Assembly (NCBI GenBank): GCA_002471255.1
Contig: DKPP01000002.1
Coordinates: 89,623-153,622, forward strand
Origin: Akkermansiaceae bacterium UBA7331
GTDB lineage: Bacteria > Verrucomicrobiota > Verrucomicrobiia > Verrucomicrobiales > Akkermansiaceae
Direction of reading: 5' to 3'
Length of the DNA: 64,000 nucleotides
Positions 53,087 through 61,860 of the stretch are shown one piece after another (position 1 is the stretch's first letter; each line of letters begins with the position of its first letter). The notes below the pieces were generated by a model. The model ran no database searches, was not told where the DNA came from, and saw only the letters and a list, made by a program, of their open reading frames with translations. Made by a program: the position numbers and the translations under genes.

Positions 53087-53204
53087 GGCATGTGTTTCCT
53101 ATGGGTGTGAATATTGTTTAAGGAAACACGTGCCACAAGTGAAAAAATAAAATTTCAATCATGATTTTTTTGTTTTTATTATTAAATTGATGGCACGTGT
53201 TTTC
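53087..53204. repeat. Three alternating copies of TGGCAYGTGTTTYC
   Basis: Copy 1 (53087-53100, plus orientation) and copy 2 (53121-53135, inverted) can pair as a stem with one mismatch. Copy 2 and copy 3 (53191-53204) share 12 perfectly inverted bases. Two copies contain the palindrome CACGTG. Looks like an operator or recombination site set; the role is not known. Confidence 0.65.
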
Positions 53205-53264
53205 ATGTTTTAACGAACGTATGCTTTCACTGAGGGTAGGGTGTTTTTGGTGAACATCTGCTAC

Positions 53265-53279
53265 GGGGGGGGGGAGGGG
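53265..53279 (+). repeat. Poly-G tract (G10, A, G4)
   Basis: Ten consecutive G followed by A and four G, the longest G run in the window. It is about 300 bp before the Sel1 lipoprotein gene and 360 bp before rhs. Confidence 0.9.
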
Positions 53280-53577
53280 AAATGATGGGCGGCTATTAGC
53301 AGTCAATGTATAAAAATGGCTTTGATGCTTGGTTACCCTACATTCTGTGTGGATATGGGAATGATGAATGGGAGTATTGGAGATATTGATGAGTGTAGCT
53401 AATGAACTTGGAGTGAAAATGTCTATTTTGTTCTCATCGTGTATGATGGTAATTGAGATTGAGATGATTGGATGTGTTTTTTAATTGATGGCGACCGGCA
53501 GATTTGCTCGGGCTACTGAAATGAATTCTGCCATATTCTCTTCTTGCTTTAGATGAGCTGTGTTTTATGCTCGAAGC

Positions 53578-54579
53578 ATGAAATGTGCAGTCGGATTGGT
53601 ACTTTTAGGTGCTTTGGCTATCATGACGTCGTGTCGAGAGCAGAGCGGTAAGTCGGATTCGGGATCTCTATCCGAAGAAACGAAGATGAATACTACGGAG
53701 GCTCACCATCAAGATAAGGCAGAGTTTTTGAAGTCTTTAAGCGATGCGAAAAAGGCAGCCAAGATCGATGAGCCTGATTCGATGAAAAAAGTAGCCGTCT
53801 TATTTATCCATGGTTTAGAGCAGGGGTATGTTACGGACCATGATGTATTGGACTGGGGGGATCAAGTTTCTGCCGACGGTTATGGTGCGGAAGGAGTGTT
53901 GGGTGCTATTTACTTATATGGTTCCGATGGTGTAACACGTAATACCAAGCAAGCTCTTTATTGGTTGAATAAGGCCATTGAACGTAAAGGCTCCCAAGCC
54001 GGTAATGCAGAATATTTACTTGGTATGATGTATATGGCAGGGGACGGAGTACCGAAGGATATTAATAGGGCGGTAGGCTGTTTCTTAAAAGCGTCGGACG
54101 AAGGAGTGCCGGCGGCTATGTCATTGCTTGGGCGTGCTCATTTGCAAGGTCAATTGGGCTTTGAAAAAGATACGGCTCAGGGATTGGCTCTATTACAAAA
54201 AGCAGCTAACAAAGGAGACGCCAATGCATCAATGTTTTTAGGGCATTTATACGCCAAAGGTGCCGATGTAGCCCAAAGTTTACCAAAAGCGATGGAGTGG
54301 TATCAGCAAGCCGCTACGGCAGGTAATGCTCATGCTCAATATATCATCGGTCTGGCTTATTTGGATGGTACGCAAGGTTTACCCGAAAATTACGAATCGG
54401 CAGTGAAATGGTTGAAATTAGCGGCCGGGCAAGATCATGTAGATGCTATGTTGATGCTTTCAGCTTGCTATAGTACCGGTAAGGGAACCCCAGTAAACGA
54501 TGAGCTAGCCCGAGTTTGGAAGCAGCGTGCTTTAGAATTAAACAATCAACGCCAAAATAATCAACATGAAACAAAATAA
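53578..54579 (+). CDS. Sel1-repeat lipoprotein
   Basis: 333 residues from MKCAVGLVLLGALAIMTSCREQSG, a lipoprotein signal with the Cys at 19 (an earlier ATG at 53560 adds six residues). The mature part has a charged linker and about six Sel1 repeats (AEYLLGMMYMAGDGVPKDINRAVGCFLKA, AQYIIGLAYLDGTQGLPENYESAVKWLKLA). Likely a periplasmic scaffold. It overlaps the next gene by 14 bp. Divergent from rhs, which is followed by another Sel1 protein; a link is possible but unproven. Confidence 0.87.
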   Translation: MKCAVGLVLLGALAIMTSCREQSGKSDSGSLSEETKMNTTEAHHQDKAEFLKSLSDAKKAAKIDEPDSMKKVAVLFIHGLEQGYVTDHDVLDWGDQVSADGYGAEGVLGAIYLYGSDGVTRNTKQALYWLNKAIERKGSQAGNAEYLLGMMYMAGDGVPKDINRAVGCFLKASDEGVPAAMSLLGRAHLQGQLGFEKDTAQGLALLQKAANKGDANASMFLGHLYAKGADVAQSLPKAMEWYQQAATAGNAHAQYIIGLAYLDGTQGLPENYESAVKWLKLAAGQDHVDAMLMLSACYSTGKGTPVNDELARVWKQRALELNNQRQNNQHETK

Positions 54580-55021
54580 CGAAATGAGCGAATCTCCATG
54601 GGAATTGACGACGGATTTATCGAGAATGGATAGAGATGTCATCTATCATTTTATTAAAAATGAATCATATTGGGGGAAACACAGAACCCGTGAGCAGATG
54701 GATGATGCCATTGATCATTCCAGATGGGTATTTGGCTTGTATGATCGCGCTACGAATGCACAAATCGGCTTTGCTCGTGTTATTTCCGATGGGATTACGT
54801 TCGGATATTTGACCGATGTATTTATTTTATCAAGCTACCAAGGTAAAGGTTTGGGAAGATATTTATTAGAAGCGGTGATGAAGCATGAGGGGGTGGCTCA
54901 AGTGGGGCGCATGGTGCTTTTGACGGAGGATCCTGATTTTTATACCTCTTATGGTTTTAGTGTGCATCGACCTGAAGATCCGATGGAGCTAATGCAACGT
55001 AAATTACCCGGTTATCTGTAA
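54566..55021 (+). CDS. GNAT-family N-acetyltransferase
   Basis: 151 residues. Acetyl-CoA site ILSSYQGKGLGRYLLEAVMKH with the Q/R-x-x-G-x-G/A pattern, followed by the DFYTSYGFSVH strand-helix end. The closest general type is a small arylalkylamine- or RimI-like GNAT; substrate unknown. ATG options are 54566 (MKQNNEMSE) and 54584 (MSESPWEL); the second gives no overlap with the Sel1 gene. Its stop overlaps the start of the next gene (TAATG). Confidence 0.9.
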   Translation: MKQNNEMSESPWELTTDLSRMDRDVIYHFIKNESYWGKHRTREQMDDAIDHSRWVFGLYDRATNAQIGFARVISDGITFGYLTDVFILSSYQGKGLGRYLLEAVMKHEGVAQVGRMVLLTEDPDFYTSYGFSVHRPEDPMELMQRKLPGYL

Positions 55022-55332
55022 TGCTCTATAAGTTTTTAGTGGGTAGTTTTTGCCTGTTATTGTGTCAATGTGCTTCATCCGAGAAGTTGACGTGTGTATT
55101 TGATTGTCAGGCGAATGCTTCACAGGTAGATACGGTGCTTCCTCGTTGTGACATAAGCCCTGCGATGTGGCATTACTCGGCAGGAATAGAAAAAAAGATT
55201 TGTTTAAAACATGCTTACGCCATTTATCGCGGAGAAAAAGGATATTATATGGTCGATACATTTTTTGGACATCCCAAGTTTTCTAAAAAAATCACCAAAC
55301 GCGGTATTTTTCGACCATTTGTGGAACAGTAA
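55021..55332 (+). CDS. Small lipoprotein
   Basis: 103 residues. MLYKFLVGSFCLLLCQCASSEKL holds a lipobox with Cys near 17. The mature part has several Cys (TCVFDCQ, PRCDIS, KKICLKH) that may form disulfides. No family recognised. Translationally linked to the GNAT gene by a TAATG overlap and followed by a terminator. Confidence 0.75.
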   Translation: MLYKFLVGSFCLLLCQCASSEKLTCVFDCQANASQVDTVLPRCDISPAMWHYSAGIEKKICLKHAYAIYRGEKGYYMVDTFFGHPKFSKKITKRGIFRPFVEQ

Positions 55333-55336
55333 TAAT

Positions 55337-55366
55337 GATGGGTGTATGATTTAACATACACCCATC
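55337..55366 (+). terminator. Terminator after the Sel1-GNAT-lipoprotein operon
   Basis: GATGGGTGTATG - ATTTAA - CATACACCCATC, a perfect 12-bp stem; the tail (TTATG) is only weakly T-rich. Confidence 0.8.
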
Positions 55367-55402
55367 TTATGTGATTAAGTTTTTATCGAAAAATAGTGAA
55401 GT

Positions 55403-55882
55403 TTATTCTTCGTCTTCCCATTCTTCTTGGTCAGCTTCGATTTCTTCCTGCAAAAAGGCAAGAGCTTGTTTTTGAGGTAAGATGATATGTTCTCCTTCTT
55501 CGGGGATGACTAATAGGCCGCCCATAGAAGAAAGAAGTGCGTGCATCATGGCAAATACGTGACCTAAGGCGCATTCGTCTTCAATGAGGAAACATAACAT
55601 TTTTTTGTTAGAGCCAATCATTTTAAGTGCATTAGGGTCTTTTTTGAAAGCTTTGGCGGCATCTTGTGTTTCCATGCTCCATGAAACATCAAGCTGTACG
55701 TCACCCTCTTCATCGATATATTGCCCGTCAATGATATGGTCCTCGATCGTTTCAAGATTGCCTTTGGTTTTTAACCCAAAGCAGGGATCTAATTGAAGCA
55801 TGAGTTGTGCAATTTCTTCGCTTGCGGGTAAAGGTTTTTGAGGGACAAATAACCAAAATTCAATATCGGTATGGCGGGTCAT
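55403..55882 (-). CDS. Acidic protein of unknown function
   Basis: 159 residues from MTRHTDIEFWLFVPQKPLP. The C-terminus is very acidic (LQEEIEADQEEWEDEE). The middle shows alternating strands and helices (DVQLDVSWSMETQDAAKAF, KMLCFLIEDECALGHVFAMMHALL). No family recognised. A longer reading would overlap the thiD start region on the other strand; ATG 55882 with AGGGG upstream is preferred. Confidence 0.7.
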   Translation of the reverse strand: MTRHTDIEFWLFVPQKPLPASEEIAQLMLQLDPCFGLKTKGNLETIEDHIIDGQYIDEEGDVQLDVSWSMETQDAAKAFKKDPNALKMIGSNKKMLCFLIEDECALGHVFAMMHALLSSMGGLLVIPEEGEHIILPQKQALAFLQEEIEADQEEWEDEE

Positions 55883-55993
55883 GCCCCTAGTCCTAAAGAA
55901 TAATTTGTCATGAACCAAGCGACATATGTGACAGTAGGGCAGAAGATGCGGCGAAAGGTTGACTCTTTCGTGAGAAAGAGCTAGAAGGAAGGT

Positions 55994-56788
55994 ATGAATA
56001 ATTGTCCTATCATGCTGACCATCGCCGGTTCCGACTGCTCTTCCGGCGCCGGCATTCAAGCCGATTTAAAGGCAGCCCAAGCCCTTGGCGTTTACGCCTT
56101 GACGGCTGTGACCTGTGTGGTCTCCGAGGTTCCCGGTACGGTTCGTGGTATTCAGGAAATTCCTTGTGATTTAGTCGCCGATCAGGTGGCGATTAACTTA
56201 GATTCATTTAATGTTGGTGCGATTAAGACCGGTATGCTTTATTCACCTGAAATTGTTTACGCCATTGTTGAGCAATTGAAGCGTTATGAGCTACCTTTAA
56301 TTGTGGACCCCGTCATGATTGCAACAGCAGGCGATTCCTTAATGCAAGATGCCGCTATTGCTGCTTACGAGGCAGCCTTGCTTCCATTAACGACTCTTTT
56401 AACTCCTAATCTCGATGAAGCTTCCGTCCTTTTGGGTGGCAGAACGATTCATACGGAAACTCAAATGCGAAAAGCTGCCGGTGATTTAGCGATGAAGTAT
56501 CATTGCGCCGTGTTATTAAAAGGTGGGCATTTACCGGGTGATATGTGTATTGATTACTTGGTAGATGAGGATGGCATCGAAGAAGGTAGATGGGAAAGAA
56601 AGAGAATTGAGGGGGTTAGTACTCATGGTACCGGCTGTACTCTATCTGCAGCCATTGCCTCGGGTATTGCCAAAGGATTAGGCATCCGCGATGCCGTTGA
56701 TTTTGGTTTGGGTCTAGTAGCTAAAGCTATTGATACTCATTTGAGCTGGGACTCACCCAAGAAGATTGATGCCCTTAATTTATTTTAA
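55994..56788 (+). CDS. thiD: Hydroxymethylpyrimidine/phosphomethylpyrimidine kinase
   Basis: 264 residues. Phosphorylates HMP and HMP-P in thiamine synthesis or salvage. Ribokinase fold with LTIAGSDCSSGAGIQADLKAAQALGVYALTAVTCVV at the start, VGAIKTGMLYS, PLIVDPVMIATAGDSLM, LTPNLDEASVLLG and the anion hole THGTGCTLSAAIASGIAKG. AGAAGGAAGG precedes the ATG. No TPP riboswitch is visible upstream, although the divergent gene leaves little room. A hairpin follows. Confidence 0.96.
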   Translation: MNNCPIMLTIAGSDCSSGAGIQADLKAAQALGVYALTAVTCVVSEVPGTVRGIQEIPCDLVADQVAINLDSFNVGAIKTGMLYSPEIVYAIVEQLKRYELPLIVDPVMIATAGDSLMQDAAIAAYEAALLPLTTLLTPNLDEASVLLGGRTIHTETQMRKAAGDLAMKYHCAVLLKGGHLPGDMCIDYLVDEDGIEEGRWERKRIEGVSTHGTGCTLSAAIASGIAKGLGIRDAVDFGLGLVAKAIDTHLSWDSPKKIDALNLF

Positions 56789-56793
56789 TTGAT

Positions 56794-56829
56794 CAAAGGT
56801 TCTTTCTCTATTGCAGGGGAAAGAACCTT
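56794..56829 (+). terminator. Terminator after thiD
   Basis: AAAGGTTCTTTC pairs with GAAAGAACCTTT; the following bases are only weakly T-rich. Confidence 0.75.
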
Positions 56830-57002
56830 TCCTGTTATCTTTAGAATTTAGGCTTGTTTTTGTGTGAATATGGCGTTTTTTATGCCTTATTCATTCTTTA
56901 TGCTTGCTCTCAAGCCTTCTAGCTAGTAAATGTAAACACGCCTTGCCTTTAGCAATAAAGGCGCATTAACTATTAGTACACAACCTAGCAATTATTCATA
57001 TC

Positions 57003-57203
57003 ATGGGACAGCAAATCCGCAAAGTCACCAAGCGTCGTAGACGTATCGAATACATCAAACGAAAAAAAGATCAAGCCAAGTTGGGCGTAACAACCCCAAT
57101 CCGTCTTGCTGTCGCTGTAAATAAGGAAGCTAAGACTTCTGACAGCGCAGAAGCTAAGCCAGCCAAGAAGGCTCCGGCTAAGAAGGCAGCTGCAGCTGAA
57201 TAA
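57003..57203 (+). CDS. Small basic protein with Ala/Lys/Pro tail
   Basis: 66 residues: MGQQIRKVTKRRRRIEYIKRKKDQAKLG, a short linker, then PAKKAPAKKAAAAE like the tails of histone-H1-type or some ribosomal proteins. The very basic first 30 residues suggest RNA or DNA binding. I do not recognise a named family. It has its own terminator and is a stand-alone unit; being short and clean, it is likely real and highly expressed. Confidence 0.75.
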   Translation: MGQQIRKVTKRRRRIEYIKRKKDQAKLGVTTPIRLAVAVNKEAKTSDSAEAKPAKKAPAKKAAAAE

Positions 57204-57241
57204 TTGAAGCTCGGTTAAAGGCTACAATTTTCTACATTTTC

Positions 57242-57268
57242 AAGACACTCCAAACGGAGTGTCTTTTT
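57242..57268 (+). terminator. Terminator after the small basic protein
   Basis: AAGACACTCC - AAAC - GGAGTGTCTT followed by TTTTA. Confidence 0.9.
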
Positions 57269-57358
57269 TACAGAATAACGTCATCCTATGTAATAGTGAT
57301 GATTTTTTTACGTTATAGAAGGATGTAAATTGGCGTTTTGCCACATATATTTTGAATC

Positions 57359-58549
57359 ATGAGTACTAATATATCATTAGATAAGAATCCCTCACATATC
57401 GGCTGGGTGGATATATTGCGCATCGTTGCCTGTTTTTTGGTGGTTATGGCGCATTGTTGTGATCCGTTCGTCGGAAAATTCGGAGCTGATGAAACAGAGT
57501 TTTTGTCCGGAGCTTTTATCGGTAGTTTCATGCGTACGTGTGTGCCGCTTTTCGTGATGATTAGTGGTGTGCTTTTGTTACCGGTTAAGATGGACATGGG
57601 GCAATTTTATTCTAGAAGAATGAAGAGAGTCCTTATTCCTCTAGTCATTTGGTCCTTGATTACCCCATTTTTTTATTATTTCTATCTTTCTAATGTTGAA
57701 TCGGTTAATGTTGGCTTAGAATCCGTGGCCGATGGGCACACTTGGTCCGGTACCTTGAACAAACTTTACACTTTCGTGTTTAATTTTAACTACGATACGG
57801 TTCCTTTATGGTATCTGTATATGTTAGTTGGTTTGTATTTGTTTATGCCAATTATTAGTGGATGGGTAAGCAATGCTAAAAAGAAAGAAATCCAAATTTT
57901 CCTTGGCATTTGGGTTTTCACCATGTTCTTGCCTTATATCAAAATGATCGCTCCTGAAGTGGGGTATACCGGTAATTACGGTAGCATGGAATTGTTGGGC
58001 GAGTGCCCTTGGAATCCGTATGGTACGTTTTATTATTTTTCCGGCTTCCTTGGATACGTTGTCTTAGCTTATTACTTAGTACGTTATCCATTCCAGTGGT
58101 CATGGGGTAAGACTCTTGCCGTGGCTCTTCCGTTGTTTGTGGGCGGTTATTTGATTACTGCTTTCGGTTTCTTAGAAGCGGTTGCGTCTTTCGTTGATAC
58201 GCGTGTGGAAAATGGGGTGGTACTTGTCGAGCCAAACTGGGAGAAGATTGAGGTGTTATGGTATTATTGTGGCATCAATGTTCTCATGATGACCTTTGCT
58301 TGCTTCATCGTTTTCCAAAAGATTTCGATCCGTCCGAAAGCATGGCTTTCCAAGCTAGCTAACCTTACATTCGGTATTTATTTATGCCATTTCTTCTTCG
58401 TGCAAGTTAGTTACGATTGGTTCTATGGCAATATTGCTTTGCCTCCGGCATTGATCATGCTTCTTATGGGAATCAGCTCATTTGTCATGGCTTTGGTTCT
58501 TTCATGGATATTAAGTCTGACCGGCTTTACGAAAAAGGCGATTATGTAA
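57359..58549 (+). CDS. Acyltransferase family 3 membrane protein
   Basis: 396 residues, about ten membrane helices. The family's active-site region is seen as WVDILRIVACFLVVMAHCCDP (conserved R and H) and the later RTCVPLFVMISGVLLLP. Further helices follow, ending with LTFGIYLCHFFFVQVSYDWF. Members O-acetylate or O-acylate surface sugars, LPS or peptidoglycan. The substrate is not evident from neighbours. Confidence 0.92.
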   Translation: MSTNISLDKNPSHIGWVDILRIVACFLVVMAHCCDPFVGKFGADETEFLSGAFIGSFMRTCVPLFVMISGVLLLPVKMDMGQFYSRRMKRVLIPLVIWSLITPFFYYFYLSNVESVNVGLESVADGHTWSGTLNKLYTFVFNFNYDTVPLWYLYMLVGLYLFMPIISGWVSNAKKKEIQIFLGIWVFTMFLPYIKMIAPEVGYTGNYGSMELLGECPWNPYGTFYYFSGFLGYVVLAYYLVRYPFQWSWGKTLAVALPLFVGGYLITAFGFLEAVASFVDTRVENGVVLVEPNWEKIEVLWYYCGINVLMMTFACFIVFQKISIRPKAWLSKLANLTFGIYLCHFFFVQVSYDWFYGNIALPPALIMLLMGISSFVMALVLSWILSLTGFTKKAIM

Positions 58550-58573
58550 ACTTTGTCGTACTTGATTTTTTTT

Positions 58574-58612
58574 ATCCTTCCTAGCACGTAATAGTCTAGG
58601 GAGGATTTTTTT
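58574..58612 (+). terminator. Terminator after the acyltransferase
   Basis: ATCCTTCCTAG pairs with CTAGGGAGGAT (one G.T), followed by eight T. Confidence 0.88.
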
Positions 58613-58696
58613 TGCAAGCTTTGCTAAAAATAGAACCAGAGGGGACCAACGCATAATTGTTGCTGAACTATCATTCCTGCCACATAATTAAGAGAT

Positions 58697-59830
58697 ATGA
58701 AAAAGTTTTACATACTTACTAGTTTAGGAATTGCATTGAGTTCCTTTGCCTTGGGAGAAGGCGTTATTGCCGATGAAAATTTAAATTACGTATTTAAGCC
58801 GGGTGAAGATGGCTATCATACCTACCGCATTCCTGCCATCGTAAAAACTAAAGCAGGTACTTTATTGGCGTTTGCAGAAGGGCGTGTGAATAACTGGGGC
58901 GACCACGGTGATATTGATCTAGTGGCTAAACGCTCTACGGATGGAGGAAAAACATGGAGTAAATTGATTCTCGTAAGAGATGATGAAAAGAAAACATGTG
59001 GTAACCCCGCTCCTGTAGTTGATACGAAAACCGGTACGATTTATTTGATTTCATGTGGTAGTGCCGGCTCGGAAGGCGAAAACATGTCCGGTAAAAAGCC
59101 TAGAGAAGTCTATATCCAACAATCTACTAACGATGGTAAGACATGGAGCAAAGCTCGCAAAATTACCACTCAGGCAAAAAAGGACGATTGGGGTTGGTTT
59201 GCGACCGGTCCTTGTAATGCCATCCAAATTCAAGAAGGCAAATATAAAGGCCGCATCGTTGTGCCTTCCAACATGAGTGAAAAGAATGAAGAAGGTAAGC
59301 CAATTTATCGTGGTAGCTGCTTTTACTCGGATGATTTAGGGAAAACTTGGAAAATCGGTGAAACAGCCCGAGACGGTTGTAACGAAAGCACCATGGCTGA
59401 AGCAGCTCCCGGGGTGTTAGTGCAAAACTTCCGTATGCAAAATCATGGTAATGGTCGTCGTACCCAGCGTTTTTCATCCGATGGCGGTGCTACATGGACC
59501 CCTGCCGAACGCGTGGAAGATCTCTACTGCTGCGTGTGCCAAGGTTCGATCGTTCGCGATTATTCAAAACCAAATCTTATGTATTTTTCGAATCCATCAA
59601 AATATGGTCGTAATGAATTGAAATTACGTGCTAGCCAAGATGGCGGTAAGACCTGGCCTTTAGAGATCCCCGTATATGATAAGAGATCCGGTTACTCAAA
59701 CGTTGTCGTGCCTGATTCTGCTACGGTGGGTGTTTTATTCGAAGGTGGTGTAAACAATATCGCTGCCGGTATTGCATACAAATCTTTCAAAAAATCAGAA
59801 TTCGTCAAGCGTGACGACGAGAAAAAATAA
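58697..59830 (+). CDS. Secreted exo-alpha-sialidase, GH33
   Basis: 377 residues with signal peptide MKKFYILTSLGIALSSFALG. Six-bladed propeller markers: YRIPAIV (RIP motif with the first triad Arg) and several Asp boxes (STDGGKTW, STNDGKTW, SDDLGKTW, SSDGGATW, SQDGGKTW). A catalytic Glu in NESTMAEAAPG and a late Tyr in KRSGYSNVVV fit the mechanism. It removes terminal sialic acid from mucin glycans. It lacks extra carbohydrate-binding modules. Acts with the sialate O-acetylesterase at 25478. Confidence 0.95.
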   Translation: MKKFYILTSLGIALSSFALGEGVIADENLNYVFKPGEDGYHTYRIPAIVKTKAGTLLAFAEGRVNNWGDHGDIDLVAKRSTDGGKTWSKLILVRDDEKKTCGNPAPVVDTKTGTIYLISCGSAGSEGENMSGKKPREVYIQQSTNDGKTWSKARKITTQAKKDDWGWFATGPCNAIQIQEGKYKGRIVVPSNMSEKNEEGKPIYRGSCFYSDDLGKTWKIGETARDGCNESTMAEAAPGVLVQNFRMQNHGNGRRTQRFSSDGGATWTPAERVEDLYCCVCQGSIVRDYSKPNLMYFSNPSKYGRNELKLRASQDGGKTWPLEIPVYDKRSGYSNVVVPDSATVGVLFEGGVNNIAAGIAYKSFKKSEFVKRDDEKK

Positions 59831-59865
59831 GTTTCGGTTGTAATCATATATATACGTTAATAAGA

Positions 59866-59903
59866 ATCGCCCCATCTTTCACTCATGAAGGATGGGGCGA
59901 TAT
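59866..59903 (+). terminator. Hairpin after the sialidase gene
   Basis: ATCGCCCCATC pairs with GATGGGGCGAT around 14 bases. It lies between convergent genes; T runs are weak. Confidence 0.72.
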
Positions 59904-59945
59904 TGTTAATGTAGGGAAGTTTGTGATATCCGGTTTGAATAAATT

Positions 59946-60839
59946 TTATGTATTATTCGCTAATTGTTTTTTCATTCTGAGTGATTGGAAGCCCGAGACA
60001 AATACGCCGGCAAAGACGAGTAAAGCCCCAATGTAGCCTTGAAAATCGAGGATTTCATTAAGGAAAATAAAGCCGAATATAGCCCCGAATACCGGTTCTA
60101 ATGCGAATAAAACTCCCATGCGCTCTGCTGTCGTATATTTTAAGGCAATAGGCTGCATAAGGAACCCGAAGGCACTACAGATCAAACTTAACGCCAAGAC
60201 GGCTAACCATTCCATTCCTGAGCCCGGTAATTGGATAGGTTGTATAAAGAATAAAAGGATCAAGGCAAACAACGAGGCAAAACCTAATTGGAGAATGCCC
60301 AAGATAAGGGGATCCGATTGTTTAGATAAATGGCTCGTGATGATGATTTGCCCCGCATAAATCAAGGCCCCGACGACGCAACACAAAGACATGGTGTTTA
60401 ATGAAATGTCAGAATGTAAAGTCAGCATGCCGATGCCTATCATGGCCAAGATGACTCCGGCAAGTGTGGTAAACATCGGTAGTTTCCGGTGAAGGATGGT
60501 TTGTAAAAGCGGTACGAATACCACGGTAGTGCCTCCTAAAAATCCGGCACTGGAAGCACTGGTATGTTTGACCCCCAGCATGAGAAACAATAAGACTAAA
60601 AAGAGAATGAACCCTAAAAGGGCACCGCTAAGTAAGGTCTTTTTATCAACATTGAGTAATTTTCTATAAAAAAACGGAGCGGTGATTAGAAATGCAATAC
60701 CCATGCGCAAGAAAATCAAATTAAAAATCCCCAATGATTCGAGCCCCATCTTCATAAATAAATACGAAGACCCCCAACCGATGGAAATCATGGCGACGAT
60801 GAAATCAGCCTGCTTTTGTGAAATTTTGTTCATGGACAC
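59946..60839 (-). CDS. EamA/DMT-family transporter
   Basis: 297 residues, ten predicted helices in two EamA repeats (ISIGWGSSYLFMKMGLESLGIFNLIFLRMGIAF..., LALSLICSAFGFLMQPIALKYTTAERMGVLFALEPVFGAIFGFIFLNEIL). Family members export amino acids or other metabolites; the substrate is unknown. Transcribed after the LysR gene on the same strand with a 112-bp gap, so LysR may control it. Confidence 0.92.
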   Translation of the reverse strand: MSMNKISQKQADFIVAMISIGWGSSYLFMKMGLESLGIFNLIFLRMGIAFLITAPFFYRKLLNVDKKTLLSGALLGFILFLVLLFLMLGVKHTSASSAGFLGGTTVVFVPLLQTILHRKLPMFTTLAGVILAMIGIGMLTLHSDISLNTMSLCCVVGALIYAGQIIITSHLSKQSDPLILGILQLGFASLFALILLFFIQPIQLPGSGMEWLAVLALSLICSAFGFLMQPIALKYTTAERMGVLFALEPVFGAIFGFIFLNEILDFQGYIGALLVFAGVFVSGFQSLRMKKQLANNT

Positions 60840-60951
60840 AAAGCAGACTGTAACGCCAATTTTAGATATAGAAAAATACTATTTATTTATGGTTAGATAT
60901 AGTTTTATTCTATATCAAAAGAAGCGTAATCCGAAAGTAAAAATAAAATAT

Positions 60952-61860
60952 TTAATCGAGATTTTGCGTGATTTTTCTTAATGCATTGATATAAATTTCT
61001 CCTAAGCGAGAAATAGGTCGATCCTTTCTCAAAATATATCCGACTCGAATGATTTCATCACAGTTTAAAGGGATTGGGACGATGTTGTTGCCATGTAGAG
61101 TAGATGGAAATACTCCCGTACCGATGATATAGGCATTAAGCCCTTGCATGAAATTCATCATAGCATCACGATCGCTGACTCTTAATGTCTTTTTGCGAGA
61201 TAATGAACTAAAAATCTCTTCGGAAAAATAAAATGAGCTATATTCCCCCTGATCAAATGTAATACCGGGGTAATCTTCCATATCGGTAAGTTTTAAGCTT
61301 TTCCTATGGGCGAGGGGATGTGTTTTATAAACAAAGATATGAGGTTTGGCTGTAAAGAGTTCAGTAAACATCAAATGTTTTTCTTTTAAATATTTACTGA
61401 TGATCAATTCATTATATCGGCTGAAATAAAGTAGTCCGACCTCGCTACGTAAATCTTTCACATCCTCGATGATGTCGTGTGTTTTCGTTTCACGTAGTGC
61501 AAATTCGTATTCATCACCGCCAAATTCATTGACGAGATCGATAAAAGCGTTGATCGCAAACATGTAGTGGTGAGTAGAAACCGAGAAATGCTGTTTGGTG
61601 GCTACCTCACCCATGTAACGATCTTCCATAAGATGTACTTGAGAGAGGACCTGACGAGCGTAACCTAAAAATTCGGTCCCTTCGGCAGAAACTGATACGC
61701 CTTTGTTTGATCTGGTAAAAATGGTAATGCCTAATTCATCTTCCAATTCTTTGACTGCGGCAGAAAGACTCGGCTGAGATATGTATAAGGTCTGCGAGGC
61801 TCTCGAGATGGAACCTTGTTCGGCAATTTCGACAATATATTTGAGTTGTTGCAGAGTCAT
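60952..61860 (-). CDS. LysR-family transcriptional regulator
   Basis: 302 residues from MTLQQLKYIVEIAEQGSISRASQTLYISQPSLSAAVKELEDELG, the classic LysR winged helix-turn-helix. An effector-binding domain follows. ATG 61860 is used because LysR proteins start this way and the upstream extension carries no features. The effector is unknown; the adjacent transporter is the likely target. Confidence 0.93.
   Translation of the reverse strand: MTLQQLKYIVEIAEQGSISRASQTLYISQPSLSAAVKELEDELGITIFTRSNKGVSVSAEGTEFLGYARQVLSQVHLMEDRYMGEVATKQHFSVSTHHYMFAINAFIDLVNEFGGDEYEFALRETKTHDIIEDVKDLRSEVGLLYFSRYNELIISKYLKEKHLMFTELFTAKPHIFVYKTHPLAHRKSLKLTDMEDYPGITFDQGEYSSFYFSEEIFSSLSRKKTLRVSDRDAMMNFMQGLNAYIIGTGVFPSTLHGNNIVPIPLNCDEIIRVGYILRKDRPISRLGEIYINALRKITQNLD

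Larger units (their letters stand above)
52903..53577. promoter_or_regulatory. Gene-free divergent control region upstream of rhs and the Sel1 lipoprotein
   Basis: About 675 bp, AT-rich on the rhs side. It holds three copies of a 14-15-bp motif (TGGCATGTGTTTCCT at 53087-53100 region, AGGAAACACGTGCCA at 53121-53135, TGGCACGTGTTTTC at 53191-53204) in alternating orientation, and a G10 tract at 53265-53274. No protein-coding gene supported. Confidence 0.6.
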
